Numbered from the stretch's first letter, positions 1-9,696 are shown. The stretch: 64,000 nucleotides of DNA from Shinella sp. UYSO24 (GCA_902167985.1 CABHNZ010000014.1:62001-126000), one strand, 5' to 3'. Made by a program: numbers and translations. The notes: generated by a model not told the origin, from the letters alone.

Positions 1-968
1 ACGGTCTTTATGCACTGGACCTGAGCAACCCCGAGCAGGGGTGGAAAGCCCGAGCGCCCTTTCCCGGGCCGCCGACCAACGGCGCTGCCGCTGCCGCTGC
101 TGGTGGCAAGATCCTCGTGTTCGGCGGCAATGGCAAGGTGACGTCAAACGTCGGATCTGCCACCATCTTCGATGACGTCTACATGTATGACACTGTAGAA
201 GATCGCTGGAGCAGGCTGGAAACGCGCACGCCCGTCGGCCTTTCTGGCGCCAAAGCGCTATCGCTGTCAAATGGACGCATCGCCTTCGTAGGGGGCTATA
301 ACAAGCAGCTCTTCGACGACTATCTCGCAGCACTTTCCATGCTGGACCCGAATACGCAGCCGGGGGAGGTTGCGCGCCTTGTACGCGGCTATATGGGCAT
401 GGTGCCCAAGGACTATCGGTGGAATGGTGATGTCCTGTGGTATGATATCGAACTCAATATCTGGGGTTCATATGGACAAAATCCCTTTCCGCCGAATTGC
501 GATAGTGCTGCCGTTGAGACCCAGAAGGACGGTTTTGTCCTCGTCAGCGGCGAGATCAAGCCGGGTCTGAGGACGCCGGACGTCAAGCGGGTCTCATTCC
601 GGGAGGACATCTGTGAGTGGCGCCGCCTTGCGGACTTGCCGAACCTTGTCGGGGATGAAATTCAGGAAGGCTTGGGTGGCGCGTTTGCCGCATATACCGG
701 AGGCCAAATTCTCGTTGCTGGTGGCGTGAACTTCAAAGGTTCCAGAGCGAACTTCGAAGCGGGTAATTTGTATTCGCATGAGGGGCTTACCAAAAGCTGG
801 AGAGATGAGATTTTCTCCTTCGATGGCGAAGGGTGGCGACAAATCGGAAGACTTCCACACGGCTTGGCTTACGGGGCATCATTCTCTTTGCCCGATGGAC
901 TTTTGATTGTCGGGGGCGAAGATCGTGCGGGTAACGCACGCGACGAGGTATTCACCGTCAACTTCTGA
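1..968 (+). CDS. nanM: N-acetylneuraminate epimerase (NanM-like), 5' truncated by window
   Basis: The frame is open from the window edge (codons in phase with position 3) to the stop at 966-968, so the true start lies outside. It encodes a kelch-type beta-propeller with repeated glycine-rich strands (KILVFGG, RIAFVGGY, QILVAGGV, LLIVGGE). The C-terminus, with LPHGLAYGASF followed by LLIVGGE, matches NanM/YjhT sialic-acid mutarotase. In known members the enzyme is periplasmic and interconverts anomers of N-acetylneuraminate, speeding uptake. The signal peptide would be in the missing part. A GTG inside the frame at 117 should not be taken as the start. No other sialic-acid gene is visible in the window, so the physiological link is unproven; a generic kelch protein is the alternative. 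Confidence 0.8.
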   Translation, partial: GLYALDLSNPEQGWKARAPFPGPPTNGAAAAAAGGKILVFGGNGKVTSNVGSATIFDDVYMYDTVEDRWSRLETRTPVGLSGAKALSLSNGRIAFVGGYNKQLFDDYLAALSMLDPNTQPGEVARLVRGYMGMVPKDYRWNGDVLWYDIELNIWGSYGQNPFPPNCDSAAVETQKDGFVLVSGEIKPGLRTPDVKRVSFREDICEWRRLADLPNLVGDEIQEGLGGAFAAYTGGQILVAGGVNFKGSRANFEAGNLYSHEGLTKSWRDEIFSFDGEGWRQIGRLPHGLAYGASFSLPDGLLIVGGEDRAGNARDEVFTVNF

Positions 969-1084
969 GGCACGTCTGGAGGCCCGGCCGTGCGATGATC
1001 GTCGGGCAACGGCGAGGTAGTGTCCCCGTAAACGGGATTCATCTTCTTGAGGGTATGTGATCTATTCCTCTGCGCGGAGCTTTC

Positions 1085-1204
1085 CATGCGCGTCACCAAT
1101 TGAGCGGCGAAGAATGGGCGGTTATCGAACCACTCCTCTCTGAAGCTTCTTGCGGAAGGCATAGCCAGGTAGCAGAATTCCACCGGTCGGCAAATCTACC
1201 ATAA
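1085..1204 (+). pseudogene. IS5-family transposase N-terminal remnant
   Basis: The frame beginning at 1085 reads HQLSGEEWAVIEPLLSEA, which is the typical beginning of IS5-group transposases (LTDEEWxxIEPLLP). The similarity stops after about 20 residues, and the frame ends at 1202-1204 without the DDE domain. It lies in the gap between nanM and the ABC ATPase, where the rest of 969-1316 holds no gene I can support. I infer a relic of an insertion sequence. The match is short, so confidence is limited. Confidence 0.5.
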
Positions 1205-1316
1205 GGTTTGTTCTGGGCGTGTGCTTCTCGCTCGCCTCATGGCAGCGCACGGATATCGCCCGTCGACGGTAATTGAAAGGTCGCGGCGGGACAGGAGCTT
1301 GCCCTGCCGCTTTTGC

Positions 1317-3108
1317 TCAGTCCTGCTTGACCAGATGCCCCGGCGCGTATTCGCGGTAGACGGCCTTTGCCGGCACATAATCGGCAGGGCGAACGGCGCT
1401 GCCGATCTCGAAGGCCTGCCGGGGGCGGCGCAGATGGCGTCTGGCCGGATCGGCGATCGGTACGGCTTCCAGAAGGCGTCGCGTATAGGCATGCTGCGGA
1501 TCGCCGAAAATCTGCTGGCGCGTGCCGATCTCGACGATTTCGCCGAGATACATGACGGCCACACGGTGGCTGACCCGCTCGACGACCGCCATGTCGTGGC
1601 TGATGAAGAGATAGGCGATCCTGAGGCTCTCCTGCAGTTCCAGCATGAGGTTTACCACCTGCGCCTTGATCGAGACGTCGAGGGCGGAGACGGCTTCATC
1701 GGCGACGATCAGCCCCGGATTGAGCGTCAGTGCGCGGGCAATGCTGATGCGTTGGCGCTGTCCGCCGGAAAATTCGTGCGGAAACCGGCGGCCCATATCG
1801 GCCTTCAGTCCGACGCGCTCCAGAAGGTCGATGGCCTTGGCAAGCGCGTCGCGCTTGTCGGCAAGTCCATGTACGATCATCGGCTCGGCAATGGCGTCGG
1901 CGACGCGCATGCGCGGGTTGAGGCTCGAAAACGGATCCTGGAAAATCATCTGCATGTGCTGGCGCCGGCGCACGAGGTCCGCACTGCCCATGCTGCGAAC
2001 ATCCTCACCGTTGATGCGGATCGATCCGCTCGTCGGTTCGACAAGCCGCAGGATCGAGCGGCCGGTCGTCGACTTGCCGCAGCCTGATTCACCCACCAGC
2101 GAGAGCGTTTCACCTTCCTTGAGATCGAAGGAAACATCTTCGACGGCATGACGCGCGCCTTCACCCGTGCGAAAATCCCGCTGCGGATATCGAAACGGGT
2201 GACGAGGTTGCGGACGTCAAGCACGGTTTTCTCGCCGGCGCCCTTCATCTCGCGCTCCGGCTGGCTGGCCGCTGTTTCGACGTCGGTCAGCGCGAATGTG
2301 GCCGGATTGCTCTGCCCATCCATGGAGCCGAGCCGAGGCACGGCAGAGAGCAGCGCCTGCGTATAGGCGTGGCCCGGTCTTGCGAAAACCTCTTCCGTCT
2401 TGCCCGCTTCAAGTGCCCGCGAGCGGAACATCACAACTGTGCGGTCGGCGATTTCGGCCACAACGCCCATGTCGTGGGTGATGAACAACACGCCCATCTT
2501 CTCTTCGTCCTGCAGCGTCTTGATGAGTTGCAGGATTTCGGCCTGAACCGTGACGTCGAGCGCCGTCGTCGGTTCGTCGGCAATCAGCAGTTTCGGCCGG
2601 CATGACAGAGCCATGGAGATCATCACGCGCTGCAGCGTTCCGCCGGACAATTGGTGCGGATATTCGTCGAAGCGCTTTGCCGCCGATGGTATGCGGACGC
2701 GCTCGAAAAGCGCGATCGTCTCTGCTCTCGCCTCGGCGGCCGAGATGGCCCGATGCCGGCGGATCGCCTCGCAATCTGGCGCCCGACGGTCAGGACCGGG
2801 TTGAGAGAGGTCATCGGCTCCTGAAAGATCATGCCGATCCGGTTGCCGCGAATGTCCTGCATCCGGCTTTCGGGCAGGGTCAGCAGGTCCTGGCCTTCGA
2901 GAAGGATGCTGCCTGTCACCCGCGACGTCTTTTCGGGAAGGAGCCGCATGATCGACATGGCCGTGACGCTCTTGCCGGAACCGGATTCGCCGACGATCGC
3001 CACGGTTTCGCCCGCATCGACATGGAGGCTGACGTCGTTGACGACCGGGAGCCATGTGCCGCTGCGGCGGAAGGATGTGGTGAGGTTGTTCACCGACAGG
3101 ATGGTCAC
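1317..3108 (-). CDS. Peptide-type ABC importer, fused two-domain ATPase (DppD-DppF-like), two frameshifts
   Basis: Two complete ABC cassettes lie in tandem. The first has Walker A GESGSGKS, a signature loop LSGGTLQRV and Walker [13 protein letters not shown]. The second has [17 protein letters not shown] and [12 protein letters not shown], and ends with the Opp/Dpp-type tail APGHLV. Repaired length is about 597 residues. It would energise import from the cytoplasmic face together with the permeases at 6023-7875, although it is transcribed away from them. Reading is broken near 2775 (GCGAGGCG for expected GCGGAGGCG on the coding strand) and near 2150 (GTCATGCC for GTCCATGCC). Each is mended by one base in a two-base run, so I treat them as sequencing errors. 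The start ATG at 3108 follows the purine-rich GGGAGAGCA. Confidence 0.88.
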
Positions 3109-3185
3109 ATTGCTCTCCCGTGCAAGTCAGTGCCTTGACCCGGTCGGGCGAGGCGTGCGGCAATCGGCCGGATTGTGGAAAATAC

Positions 3186-3209
3186 TGAGATACTACGTAA
3201 TATATTTCA
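3186..3209. promoter_or_regulatory. Operator-like element, copy 1
   Basis: This AT-rich site lies in the 137-bp gap between the divergent ATPase (3108) and rhodanese genes. It carries the core ATACTACGTAATATAT. The same core with one change (ATACTACGAAATATAT, read on the other strand) occurs at 4242-4263 upstream of the binding-protein gene. Two nearly identical sites at the two promoters of one transport system suggest a common regulator, which is not encoded next to them. Confidence 0.5.
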
Positions 3210-3245
3210 TCTTGCCAAGCCGCCGGGAATGGCGCAGCATTCATT

Positions 3246-4130
3246 ATGGAACTTTACACTTCAGGACCTTCTGCCATGGCCGATGCCCAGCGCTCACTCG
3301 TATTGCTCACGCCTGTCGAACTCGACGCCATGCGCAAGAGTGGTGCGGATGTGACGGTGATTGCGGTCCATTCCGTCAACCCCTACACGGGCCAGGTACC
3401 CTTTGACGGAAGGCGCATTCCCGGCGCGATCGATACGGAGGCCTATCGCGACTTCCAGTCTGCGGCCTCTTATGAGGGCGGTCAGCGGCCGCTGCCGGAA
3501 ATCGCCGTGCTGCAAGAGAAGGCTCGCGCCTGGGGCCTGCGCAAGGAGAGCACGATCGTCGTCTATGACGGCGACAGGAGCATGACGGCCGCGCGCGCCT
3601 GGTGGGTGCTGAAATGGGCAGGTTTTTCGGATGTGCGGGTTCTTGACGGCGCGTTTCCCGCCTGGCTCGCGTCCGGGCTGCCAGTCTCGACAGAGTGGTG
3701 GAGCCCGAGCCGTCCGATGTCACGCTGACGCCCGGCCATATGCCGGAACTCGATGCCGATCAGGCGCTCAAACTGGCTTGCGAAGCCATTCTTCTCGATG
3801 CGCGCATCAGGCCGAATTATATCGGCGGCCCCGCCGAGCCCGGCAAGCGCGCGCGGGCATATTCCATATGCGATCAGCGCACCCGCGCATGACAGCCTCA
3901 CGGACTATGGCAATTTCACCGACAGCGCGACGCTGAAGGAAATCTATCGCGCGCTCGGTGCGGATGGACTATGCCCGGTCGGCGTCTATTGTGGTGCCGG
4001 CATGTCTGCGGCCCACACGGTGCTGGCGCTGGCGGCGATCGGTATTCCGGCCGCCATGTATCCGGGATCGTGGTCGGCCTGGGTCAGTGATCCGACCCGG
4101 CCCGTCATTACCGGCGCCGACCCGTTTTAA
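3246..4130 (+). CDS. Two-domain rhodanese / mercaptopyruvate sulfurtransferase-like protein, frameshifted
   Basis: The N-terminal domain contains the rhodanese motif RIPGAID and the C-terminal domain carries the catalytic loop VYCGAGMSAA, whose Cys would bear the persulfide. Family members move sulfane sulfur from thiosulfate or 3-mercaptopyruvate to an acceptor in the cytoplasm. The frame breaks near 3693 (one G short in GAGTGGTGG) and near 3866 (a G run about two bases short). Repaired length from the ATG at 3276 is about 285 residues, normal for tandem-rhodanese proteins. The upstream ATG at 3246 is also possible; the second reads more like family N-termini. It is the first gene on the plus strand before the binding protein, suggesting a sulfur-containing substrate, but that is inference. 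Confidence 0.8.
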
Positions 4131-4241
4131 ACCGTCTACTGCCTCTTTCAGAGTGTAATTTTTCTCCATTTGATTAAATATTGTGCGAAGATTGCCTGTG
4201 TTCGCCGCGCGAGCAAGGCATCTTTACACCGCGACGCTTGT

Positions 4242-4263
4242 TGATATATTTCGTAGTATATCA
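4242..4263. promoter_or_regulatory. Operator-like inverted repeat, copy 2
   Basis: A perfect 7-bp inverted repeat, TGATATA-N8-TATATCA, lies 64 bp before the binding-protein start. Its centre read on the minus strand is nearly the same as the site at 3186-3209. The symmetry and the promoter-proximal position fit a dimeric repressor site; which regulator binds it is unknown. Confidence 0.55.
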
Positions 4264-4326
4264 CGGGCAATCTGTGAGAACATGGGCGCGCCGCAGGGTC
4301 GTCTGGTCATGAAAGAGGTGGGACGA

Positions 4327-5889
4327 ATGAAATTCTTCAAGGGAATGGCTGCGGCTGCTATCGCCGTACCGCTGATGTGCTCGACGGCATTTGCTCAGGC
4401 TGACGACAAGCTCAAGACGCTTGTGGTTGCCGTGCCGTCGGATCCGGTTAGTCTGGAGCCGGGCACCAACAAGGCCGAGCCGATCGGCAGCGAAATCATC
4501 CTCAATGTCTTCGACACGCTTGTCGCCTGGACCGCGCCGGACTTCAAGGCGCTGGAAGGCCGTCTCGCCAGCAAGTGGACCGTTTCGGCCGATGGCAAGG
4601 AATTCGACTTTGCGCTGCGTGAAGGCGTGAAGTTCCAGGATGGAACGCCCTTCGATGCTGCTGCGGTCAAGTTCTCGCTGGAGCGCACCAAGGCCACTAA
4701 CCCTTACGTCAAGGCAACCTTCGACCTGATCAAGGACATTACCGTCGTTTCGCCGACGGAAGTGAAGATCACGCTGAGCGCGCCTTACCCGGCCTTCCTC
4801 TCGATCCTCGCTCAGCCGCAGTCGGCGATCGTCAGCCCGACCGCTGTTGCCAAATATGGCGACAAGTTCGCCTCGCATCCGGTCGGCACCGGCCCGTTCA
4901 TCTTCCAGAGCGCGCAGGCCGATACCAATGTCGTCCTCGAAGCCAACCCGGCTTACTTCCGCGGTGCGCCGAAGCTTTCCAAGATCATCTACCGCGTGAT
5001 CCCGGATGCCTCGACCCGTCGTCTGGAGCTTGAAAGCGGCGGTGTCGATATCGTGCAGCAGCAGGGCCAGCTTTCCGCCATTGCTGCGGAAGACATCGCA
5101 GCGCTGAAGGCCAACAAGGATATCAAGGTTCTGGAGACCTCCAGCCAGATCATCCGCCAGCTGGAATTCAACAACAACAAGAAGGATGGCCCCTTCGCCA
5201 ACGTCAAGGTGCGTGAGGCGATTGCCCATGCCATCGATTATGACGGCCTTCTGGCAGGCGTCTTCGGCGGCACCGCCGAGCGCGTCTATGGTCCGCTCAC
5301 CAGCAATAGCTGGGCCTTCGATCCGAAGATGAAGGATCTGGCGCCGAAATACGACCCGGACCTCGCAAAGAAGCTCCTGAAGGAAGCCGGTGTCGATCCG
5401 TCTAGCCTCAATATCAAGCTCTACAGCTTCCAAGGCCCGCTCTGGGGTGCCGTCGCCACCTTCGTACAGGCGAACCTTGCCGATATCGGCGTGACGGCAA
5501 CGATCGAGCAGACCGAATTCCCGGCGCTGCGCAGCCTGCAGACCTCCGGCCAGTTCGACGTCGCGCTTGACGGTCGCCAGCCCTGGTATAACGATCCGGA
5601 TTCCCACATCACGATCGGCTACCTGTCTTCGCTTGCCAATACCGCGATGACCTTCCGCATGCCGGAAGACAAGGAACTGGACGACCTGATCCTCAAGGCG
5701 CAGCAGACTTCCGACATGGAGGCACGCAAGCAGCTTTACTTCAAGGTTCAGGAAGAGCTGAGCAAGCGCGTTCCGGCCGCCTATCTGTTCAGCCCCAAGC
5801 TGATCGTCTATGAGCGCGCCAATGTCGAAGGCCTGGTCGTCAACAGCGCACCGCCGCTCAACGAATACTGGTCCGTCTACAAGAAGTAA
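4327..5889 (+). CDS. Periplasmic substrate-binding protein of peptide-type ABC importer (SBP family 5)
   Basis: The protein is 520 residues. The start ATG at 4327 follows AGGTGGG and gives a classic Sec signal peptide: KK/R-poor hydrophobic run ending in AFAQA, cleavage near residue 22. The mature part has the family-5 hallmarks: an early LEP-type segment, a WTVSADGKEFDFALREGVKFQDGT-like region (shown here by its parts SADGK and FQDGTPFDA), GTGPF near residue 190, and a late REAIAHAIDYD helix. It binds the ligand in the periplasm and hands it to the permeases encoded just downstream. The ligand cannot be read from sequence; family members bind peptides, nickel, opines, glutathione and sugars. 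It is intact, unlike many neighbours. Confidence 0.9.
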   Translation: MKFFKGMAAAAIAVPLMCSTAFAQADDKLKTLVVAVPSDPVSLEPGTNKAEPIGSEIILNVFDTLVAWTAPDFKALEGRLASKWTVSADGKEFDFALREGVKFQDGTPFDAAAVKFSLERTKATNPYVKATFDLIKDITVVSPTEVKITLSAPYPAFLSILAQPQSAIVSPTAVAKYGDKFASHPVGTGPFIFQSAQADTNVVLEANPAYFRGAPKLSKIIYRVIPDASTRRLELESGGVDIVQQQGQLSAIAAEDIAALKANKDIKVLETSSQIIRQLEFNNNKKDGPFANVKVREAIAHAIDYDGLLAGVFGGTAERVYGPLTSNSWAFDPKMKDLAPKYDPDLAKKLLKEAGVDPSSLNIKLYSFQGPLWGAVATFVQANLADIGVTATIEQTEFPALRSLQTSGQFDVALDGRQPWYNDPDSHITIGYLSSLANTAMTFRMPEDKELDDLILKAQQTSDMEARKQLYFKVQEELSKRVPAAYLFSPKLIVYERANVEGLVVNSAPPLNEYWSVYKK

Positions 5890-5903
5890 CCGGCCCGCTA
5901 TTG

Positions 5904-5932
5904 ACGTCAGGCGGTCAAAGGCCGCCTGACGT
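5904..5932 (+). terminator. Intercistronic hairpin after the binding-protein gene
   Basis: ACGTCAGGCGG (5904-5914) pairs perfectly with CCGCCTGACGT (5922-5932), followed by a short T stretch. It sits between the binding-protein gene and the permeases. Such hairpins usually protect the upstream mRNA or partly end transcription, giving more binding protein than membrane protein. Confidence 0.65.
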
Positions 5933-6022
5933 TTCCCGCGCCCTTTATAAATCCTCATCCGATTTCAAAGGGCACATGAAAGGCCTGCCGCCACACCGGC
6001 AGCGGGCAAACGAGAAGTGACC

Positions 6023-7033
6023 ATGGCGAGCTTTATCATACGCCGGCTGATCGCGCTGATACCCGTCATGTGCATCGTCCTCATCATCGTGTTCTCGCTC
6101 GTCCGCCTGATCCCCGGCGATCCGGCCGTCACGCTGCTCGGACCGGGCGCGACCCAGGCGCAGATCGATGCGCTAAGAGCGCAGCTCAGCCTCGACCAGC
6201 CGGTCGTGGTGCAATTTTTCCACTATGTTCTCGGCCTGCTCACCGGCGATTTCGGCATTTCCCTCAAGACCGGACAGCCGGTCGCGCAGGAAATCCTGAC
6301 GCGGCTTCCGGCAACGATCGAGCTTTCCGTTCTGGCCGTCATCTTCGCTGTGATCTTCGGCATCCCGATCGGCGTTCTGTCGGCAACGAAGCCGAACTCG
6401 ATCTTCGACCATGTGACCCGCATCGTCTCGCTTGTCGGCGTCTCCATGCCGGCCTTCCTTCTGGCGCTCATCCTGCAGCTGATCTTCGGTACCTATCTCG
6501 ACTGGCTGCCGGTTTCCGGCCGCATGAGCCCTTTCGTTACCGAACAGCGTGTGACGGGCTTTGCGATCCTCGACGGCATCATCACCGGCAATTTCGCCGC
6601 CGCCTGGAGCGCCGTCCTGCACCTCATCCTGCCGACCGCGGTTCTGGCGGCGTTTCTTGCCGCCACGCTCGGCCGTTTCGTGCGCAACACCATGCTCGAT
6701 GTCATGGGTGAGGATTTCATCCGCACCGCCAAGGCAAAGGGCCTGCGCCGCAGCGACGTGGTTCTCAATCACGGGCTGCGCAACTCGCTTCTGCCGGCCA
6801 TCACCGTCATCGGCCTGAAGTTTGCCGAAATGCTCGGCGGCGCCATCCTCACCGAAACGATCTTCGCCTGGCCGGGGATCGGCCGTTATATGTTCGAGGC
6901 GATCAAGAACCGCGACTACCCCGTCATCCAGGGGACGACGCTGGTCTTTGCACTTCTCTTCGTCATCACCTCGATCATCGTCGACGTACTCTATGGTGTG
7001 CTCGATCCTCGCGTCCGCAAGAAGATGAAGTGA
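6023..7033 (+). CDS. ABC importer permease, DppB type
   Basis: The protein has 336 residues from the ATG at 6023, which is preceded by GAGAAG; a GTG at 6017 is less likely. It shows the DppB-family layout: an N-terminal membrane helix followed by IPGDPA, a periplasmic loop, then the binding-protein-dependent transport core, with the coupling-loop EAA region around DFIRTAKAKGL (about residue 235) and a C-terminal LDPRVRKK. Around six membrane helices are visible. It forms the inner-membrane channel with the next permease, whose start lies 4 bp after the stop. The gene is intact. Confidence 0.92.
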   Translation: MASFIIRRLIALIPVMCIVLIIVFSLVRLIPGDPAVTLLGPGATQAQIDALRAQLSLDQPVVVQFFHYVLGLLTGDFGISLKTGQPVAQEILTRLPATIELSVLAVIFAVIFGIPIGVLSATKPNSIFDHVTRIVSLVGVSMPAFLLALILQLIFGTYLDWLPVSGRMSPFVTEQRVTGFAILDGIITGNFAAAWSAVLHLILPTAVLAAFLAATLGRFVRNTMLDVMGEDFIRTAKAKGLRRSDVVLNHGLRNSLLPAITVIGLKFAEMLGGAILTETIFAWPGIGRYMFEAIKNRDYPVIQGTTLVFALLFVITSIIVDVLYGVLDPRVRKKMK

Positions 7034-7037
7034 TCCG

Positions 7038-7875
7038 ATGCGCGAATTTCTGACCTTCCTCCGCCGCAACACGCTGGCTCTCGTCGGCTTCGTCATCCTC
7101 ATCCTGATGGTCGCGCTGATTGTCGTCGGCCCTTGGGTCATCGTCTATTCGCCGACGAAGCTCGATATCCTCCACAAGCTGGCAGCACCGAGTGCTTCCC
7201 ACTGGTTGGGCACGGATGCGTTCGGCCGCGACGTGCTGACCCGCATCATGTATGGCGGCGCGCCACGCTTGCGATCGGCGTCGGTGTCGTTGCCATCGCC
7301 TTTGTCGTCGGCACGTTCTTCGGCATGCTGGCGGGCTTCTCCGGCGGCTGGGTTGATAGCATCATCATGCGGATCGTCGATGCCATTCTGTCCTTCCCGG
7401 CGCTGGTTCTGGCAATCGCGCTGTCGGCAGCTTTTGGTCCGAGCCTGCAGAATGCCATGCTGGCTGTCGCGATCACGCTTGCGCCGCAATTTGCCCGCGT
7501 CGCCCGCAGCCAGTCGCTCAGCATCTCGGTGAAGCCCTATGTGGAGGCGGCGATCTCGCTTGGCCTGCCGCGCCGGCGCATCCTGTTCCGCTACATTTCG
7601 TCAACGGGCTCGGACCGCTTCTCGTGCAGTCGACGCTGGCACTCGGCAGCGCCATCCTGCAGACGGCAAGCCTCGGCTTTCTCGGCCTTGGTGCGCAGCC
7701 GCCAATGGCGGAGTGGGGGGCGGATGTCTCTGCCAATCTCCAGTTCGTCCGGGGGGCTGCCTGGGTGGCACTTGCGCCGGGCATGGCGATCCTGCTCGCC
7801 GTTCTTGCCTTCAACCTGATCGGCGATTCCCTTGCCGACTGGTTCAACCCGCGCCGCCGCAACGAGCTTGATTGA
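7038..7875 (+). CDS. ABC importer permease, DppC type, two frameshifts
   Basis: The N-terminus has one membrane helix and the DppC marker HWLGTDAFGRDVLTRI; the middle part has FGMLAGFSGGWVDSIIMR and the EAA-like SVKPYVEAAISLGL; the end has SLGFLGLGAQPP and FNLIGDSLADWFNPR. Three reading frames contribute. Joints are near 7258 (GGCGCGCCACG, one or two bases short) and near 7600 (TTT where TTTT restores the frame). The repaired protein is about 279 residues, usual for DppC. It pairs with the preceding permease in the membrane. Confidence 0.87.
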
Positions 7876-7882
7876 TCCGCCC

Positions 7883-9267
7883 ATGAAGACGCTTTCCGTA
7901 AGCCTTGAGAAGGTCGACTTTCTTCTCCCCACCCGCGTGACAGACGATACCAGCGTGCTGACGCTGAAGAACCTCGTCTTCGAACCGCTGGTGCGCTGGG
8001 AGAACGGCTTTGCCCGGCCGGCTCTTTTCTCGCAGTGGGACCATGCCAATGGCGGCCGCGTGTGGCGGTTCCACATTCGCCCGGACGCGATCTTCCACGA
8101 CGGAAAGCCCTGTGTCGCGAGCGACATTACCGGCTTCGTCGAAGGCATTCTCGATGCCGTCGATACGTTCGGCATGAAATGGTCCTATGCCCGCTATCTG
8201 AAGGATGCCCGCGTCACCGCCGAGACGGATGGCATCGTGCGGGTGGAGAACCCCGAGCCAATCGCCGACATCCTCGACATATTCTCCGAGTTCTACATCT
8301 GCCGTATCGACCCGGCCGGTCGTCCTGTTCTCGGCACCGGGCGCTATCGTGTCACGGAATTCGAGGTCGGCAGGCGCGCCGTTCTGGAGCGCCATGGCGC
8401 ATCGGCCGGACCGGACCGGATCGTCGCCACCGCCTCGCGTCATGCGGAAATGCGCTACGAGCTTCTGAAGACCGGCGAAGTGGATGCCGCGCTCAACCTC
8501 GAACGCGTCGAGGCGAAGCTCGATTTCAATCCGGGCTTTGCCTGGGGTCAGGCCGTCAACACGCTGTCGGTCATGTATTACCTGAACTGTCAGGAAGGCA
8601 TTTTCCGCTCGGCGGATGCACGGCTTGCCGTCAATCATGCCGTCGATACGGCAGCGATCGCCCGCGACATTTTTCATGGTCTGGCAGTTCCTTCCGCGAC
8701 CATCGTCAGCCCCTATCATCTGGGTGCCGCCAAGGCGGGACTGTCGCCGATCGCCTATGATCCGCAGGAAGCGAAGCGCCTTCTGGATGGCGTCGATACG
8801 TCCGGCGCGATCGGGCTGCGCACGCCGACCTTCATGCCCGAACGGGCGCCGACGTCAGCCGTTTCGTCGCCGACGCGCTTCGCGACGTGGGGCTCTCCGT
8901 CGAGGTGGAGGTCGAGGAAGACAGGCCGGAATATGCCCGCCAGATCGGCCGCAAGGAAATGGGCGACATGGCGATCTTCGATTCTTCGCCGCACAGCACC
9001 TACCGTATCCTGAACGACAAGATCTCAAGCGAGACCAAGGCCGTCTGGTGGCAGGGCTATGATGATGCCGAAATCGAGGCCTTGATCGCAGCCGCCAATC
9101 GCGCTGTGGATGATGCGGACCGTGAAACCGCCTACGCGCGTTGCCTCACCCGCCTGCACCAGAACCCGCCATGGCTCTATCTCGTGCATCCGATCGACGT
9201 CTTCGCGGCCCGCAAGGGTGTCGACGGACTTGCGATCGACCACAAGGGCACGCTCAACATTCTTTGA
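7883..9267 (+). CDS. Substrate-binding-protein-like (SBP family 5) without signal peptide, one frameshift
   Basis: The ATG at 7883 is 8 bp after the permease stop. The protein begins directly with the mature binding-protein fold: a strand, then VLTLKNLVFEPLVRW, followed by the characteristic VWRFHIRPDAIFHDG, GTGRYRV and the late ARLAVNHAVDTAAI helix. There is no hydrophobic leader or lipobox. Length after repair of one missing base near 8845 is about 461 residues, shorter than the 520-residue paralogue upstream. I infer a cytoplasmic protein that may sense the imported ligand, as the binding-protein-like domain of SgrR does. An upstream leader lost to an error is unlikely, because the permease reading frame ends right before it. 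Confidence 0.82.
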
Positions 9268-9298
9268 CCAACAGCCAATTCAGATGACAGGAAAGACG

Positions 9299-9679
9299 AT
9301 GGAAAAGGACTACTCGATCACATTCTTCTACTATGAAGATATCCATGCGGTCGCGCCCTTCTACGAGAACGTGCTCGGTTTCGAACTGGTTCTCGACCAG
9401 GGGCTGGCGCGCATCTACCGCATCGCCGGAAAATGCTATTTCGGCATCGTCGACGGCAATCGCGGCCACCTGAAGCATCAGGAAAAGAGCGCAGTTCTTC
9501 TGACGGTCATCTCGCAGGATGTCGAAGGCTGGCACAGCCGCATGAAGGAAGCCGGCGTCAAGGGCCTTTCCGATGTCCTGCGCGGCACCTATTGCGAGCA
9601 TTTCTTCTTCGAGGATCCGGCAGGCTATGCCATCGAGATCCAGCGCTTCCATAACCCGGACGTCGCAAAGCTGTTCTAA
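9299..9679 (+). CDS. VOC (glyoxalase/bleomycin-resistance) superfamily protein
   Basis: The 126-residue protein shows a VOC layout: a first beta-alpha-beta unit with FYENVLGFELVLD and a second ending in FFFEDPAGYAIEIQRF, where the late Glu is a usual metal ligand. The start ATG at 9299 follows AGGAAAGACG. Family members are metal-dependent lyases, isomerases or dioxygenases, or bind small molecules; several bind thiol adducts. It sits between the signal-less binding-like protein and the NTPase-SUMF1 gene, all in one direction with short spacers. Specific activity cannot be inferred. Confidence 0.8.
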   Translation: MEKDYSITFFYYEDIHAVAPFYENVLGFELVLDQGLARIYRIAGKCYFGIVDGNRGHLKHQEKSAVLLTVISQDVEGWHSRMKEAGVKGLSDVLRGTYCEHFFFEDPAGYAIEIQRFHNPDVAKLF

Positions 9680-9696
9680 GTACGGGCAATCGGCAC

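Noticed and set aside
1221-2087. Long plus-strand frames opposite the ABC ATPase
   Set aside because: They are antisense shadows of a well-supported ATPase with GC-rich codons; the peptides have no recognisable motif and no ribosome site.
4261-5958. 565-codon minus-strand frame opposite the first binding protein
   Set aside because: The plus strand encodes a complete SBP5 protein with signal peptide; the opposite frame is a by-product of its codon bias.
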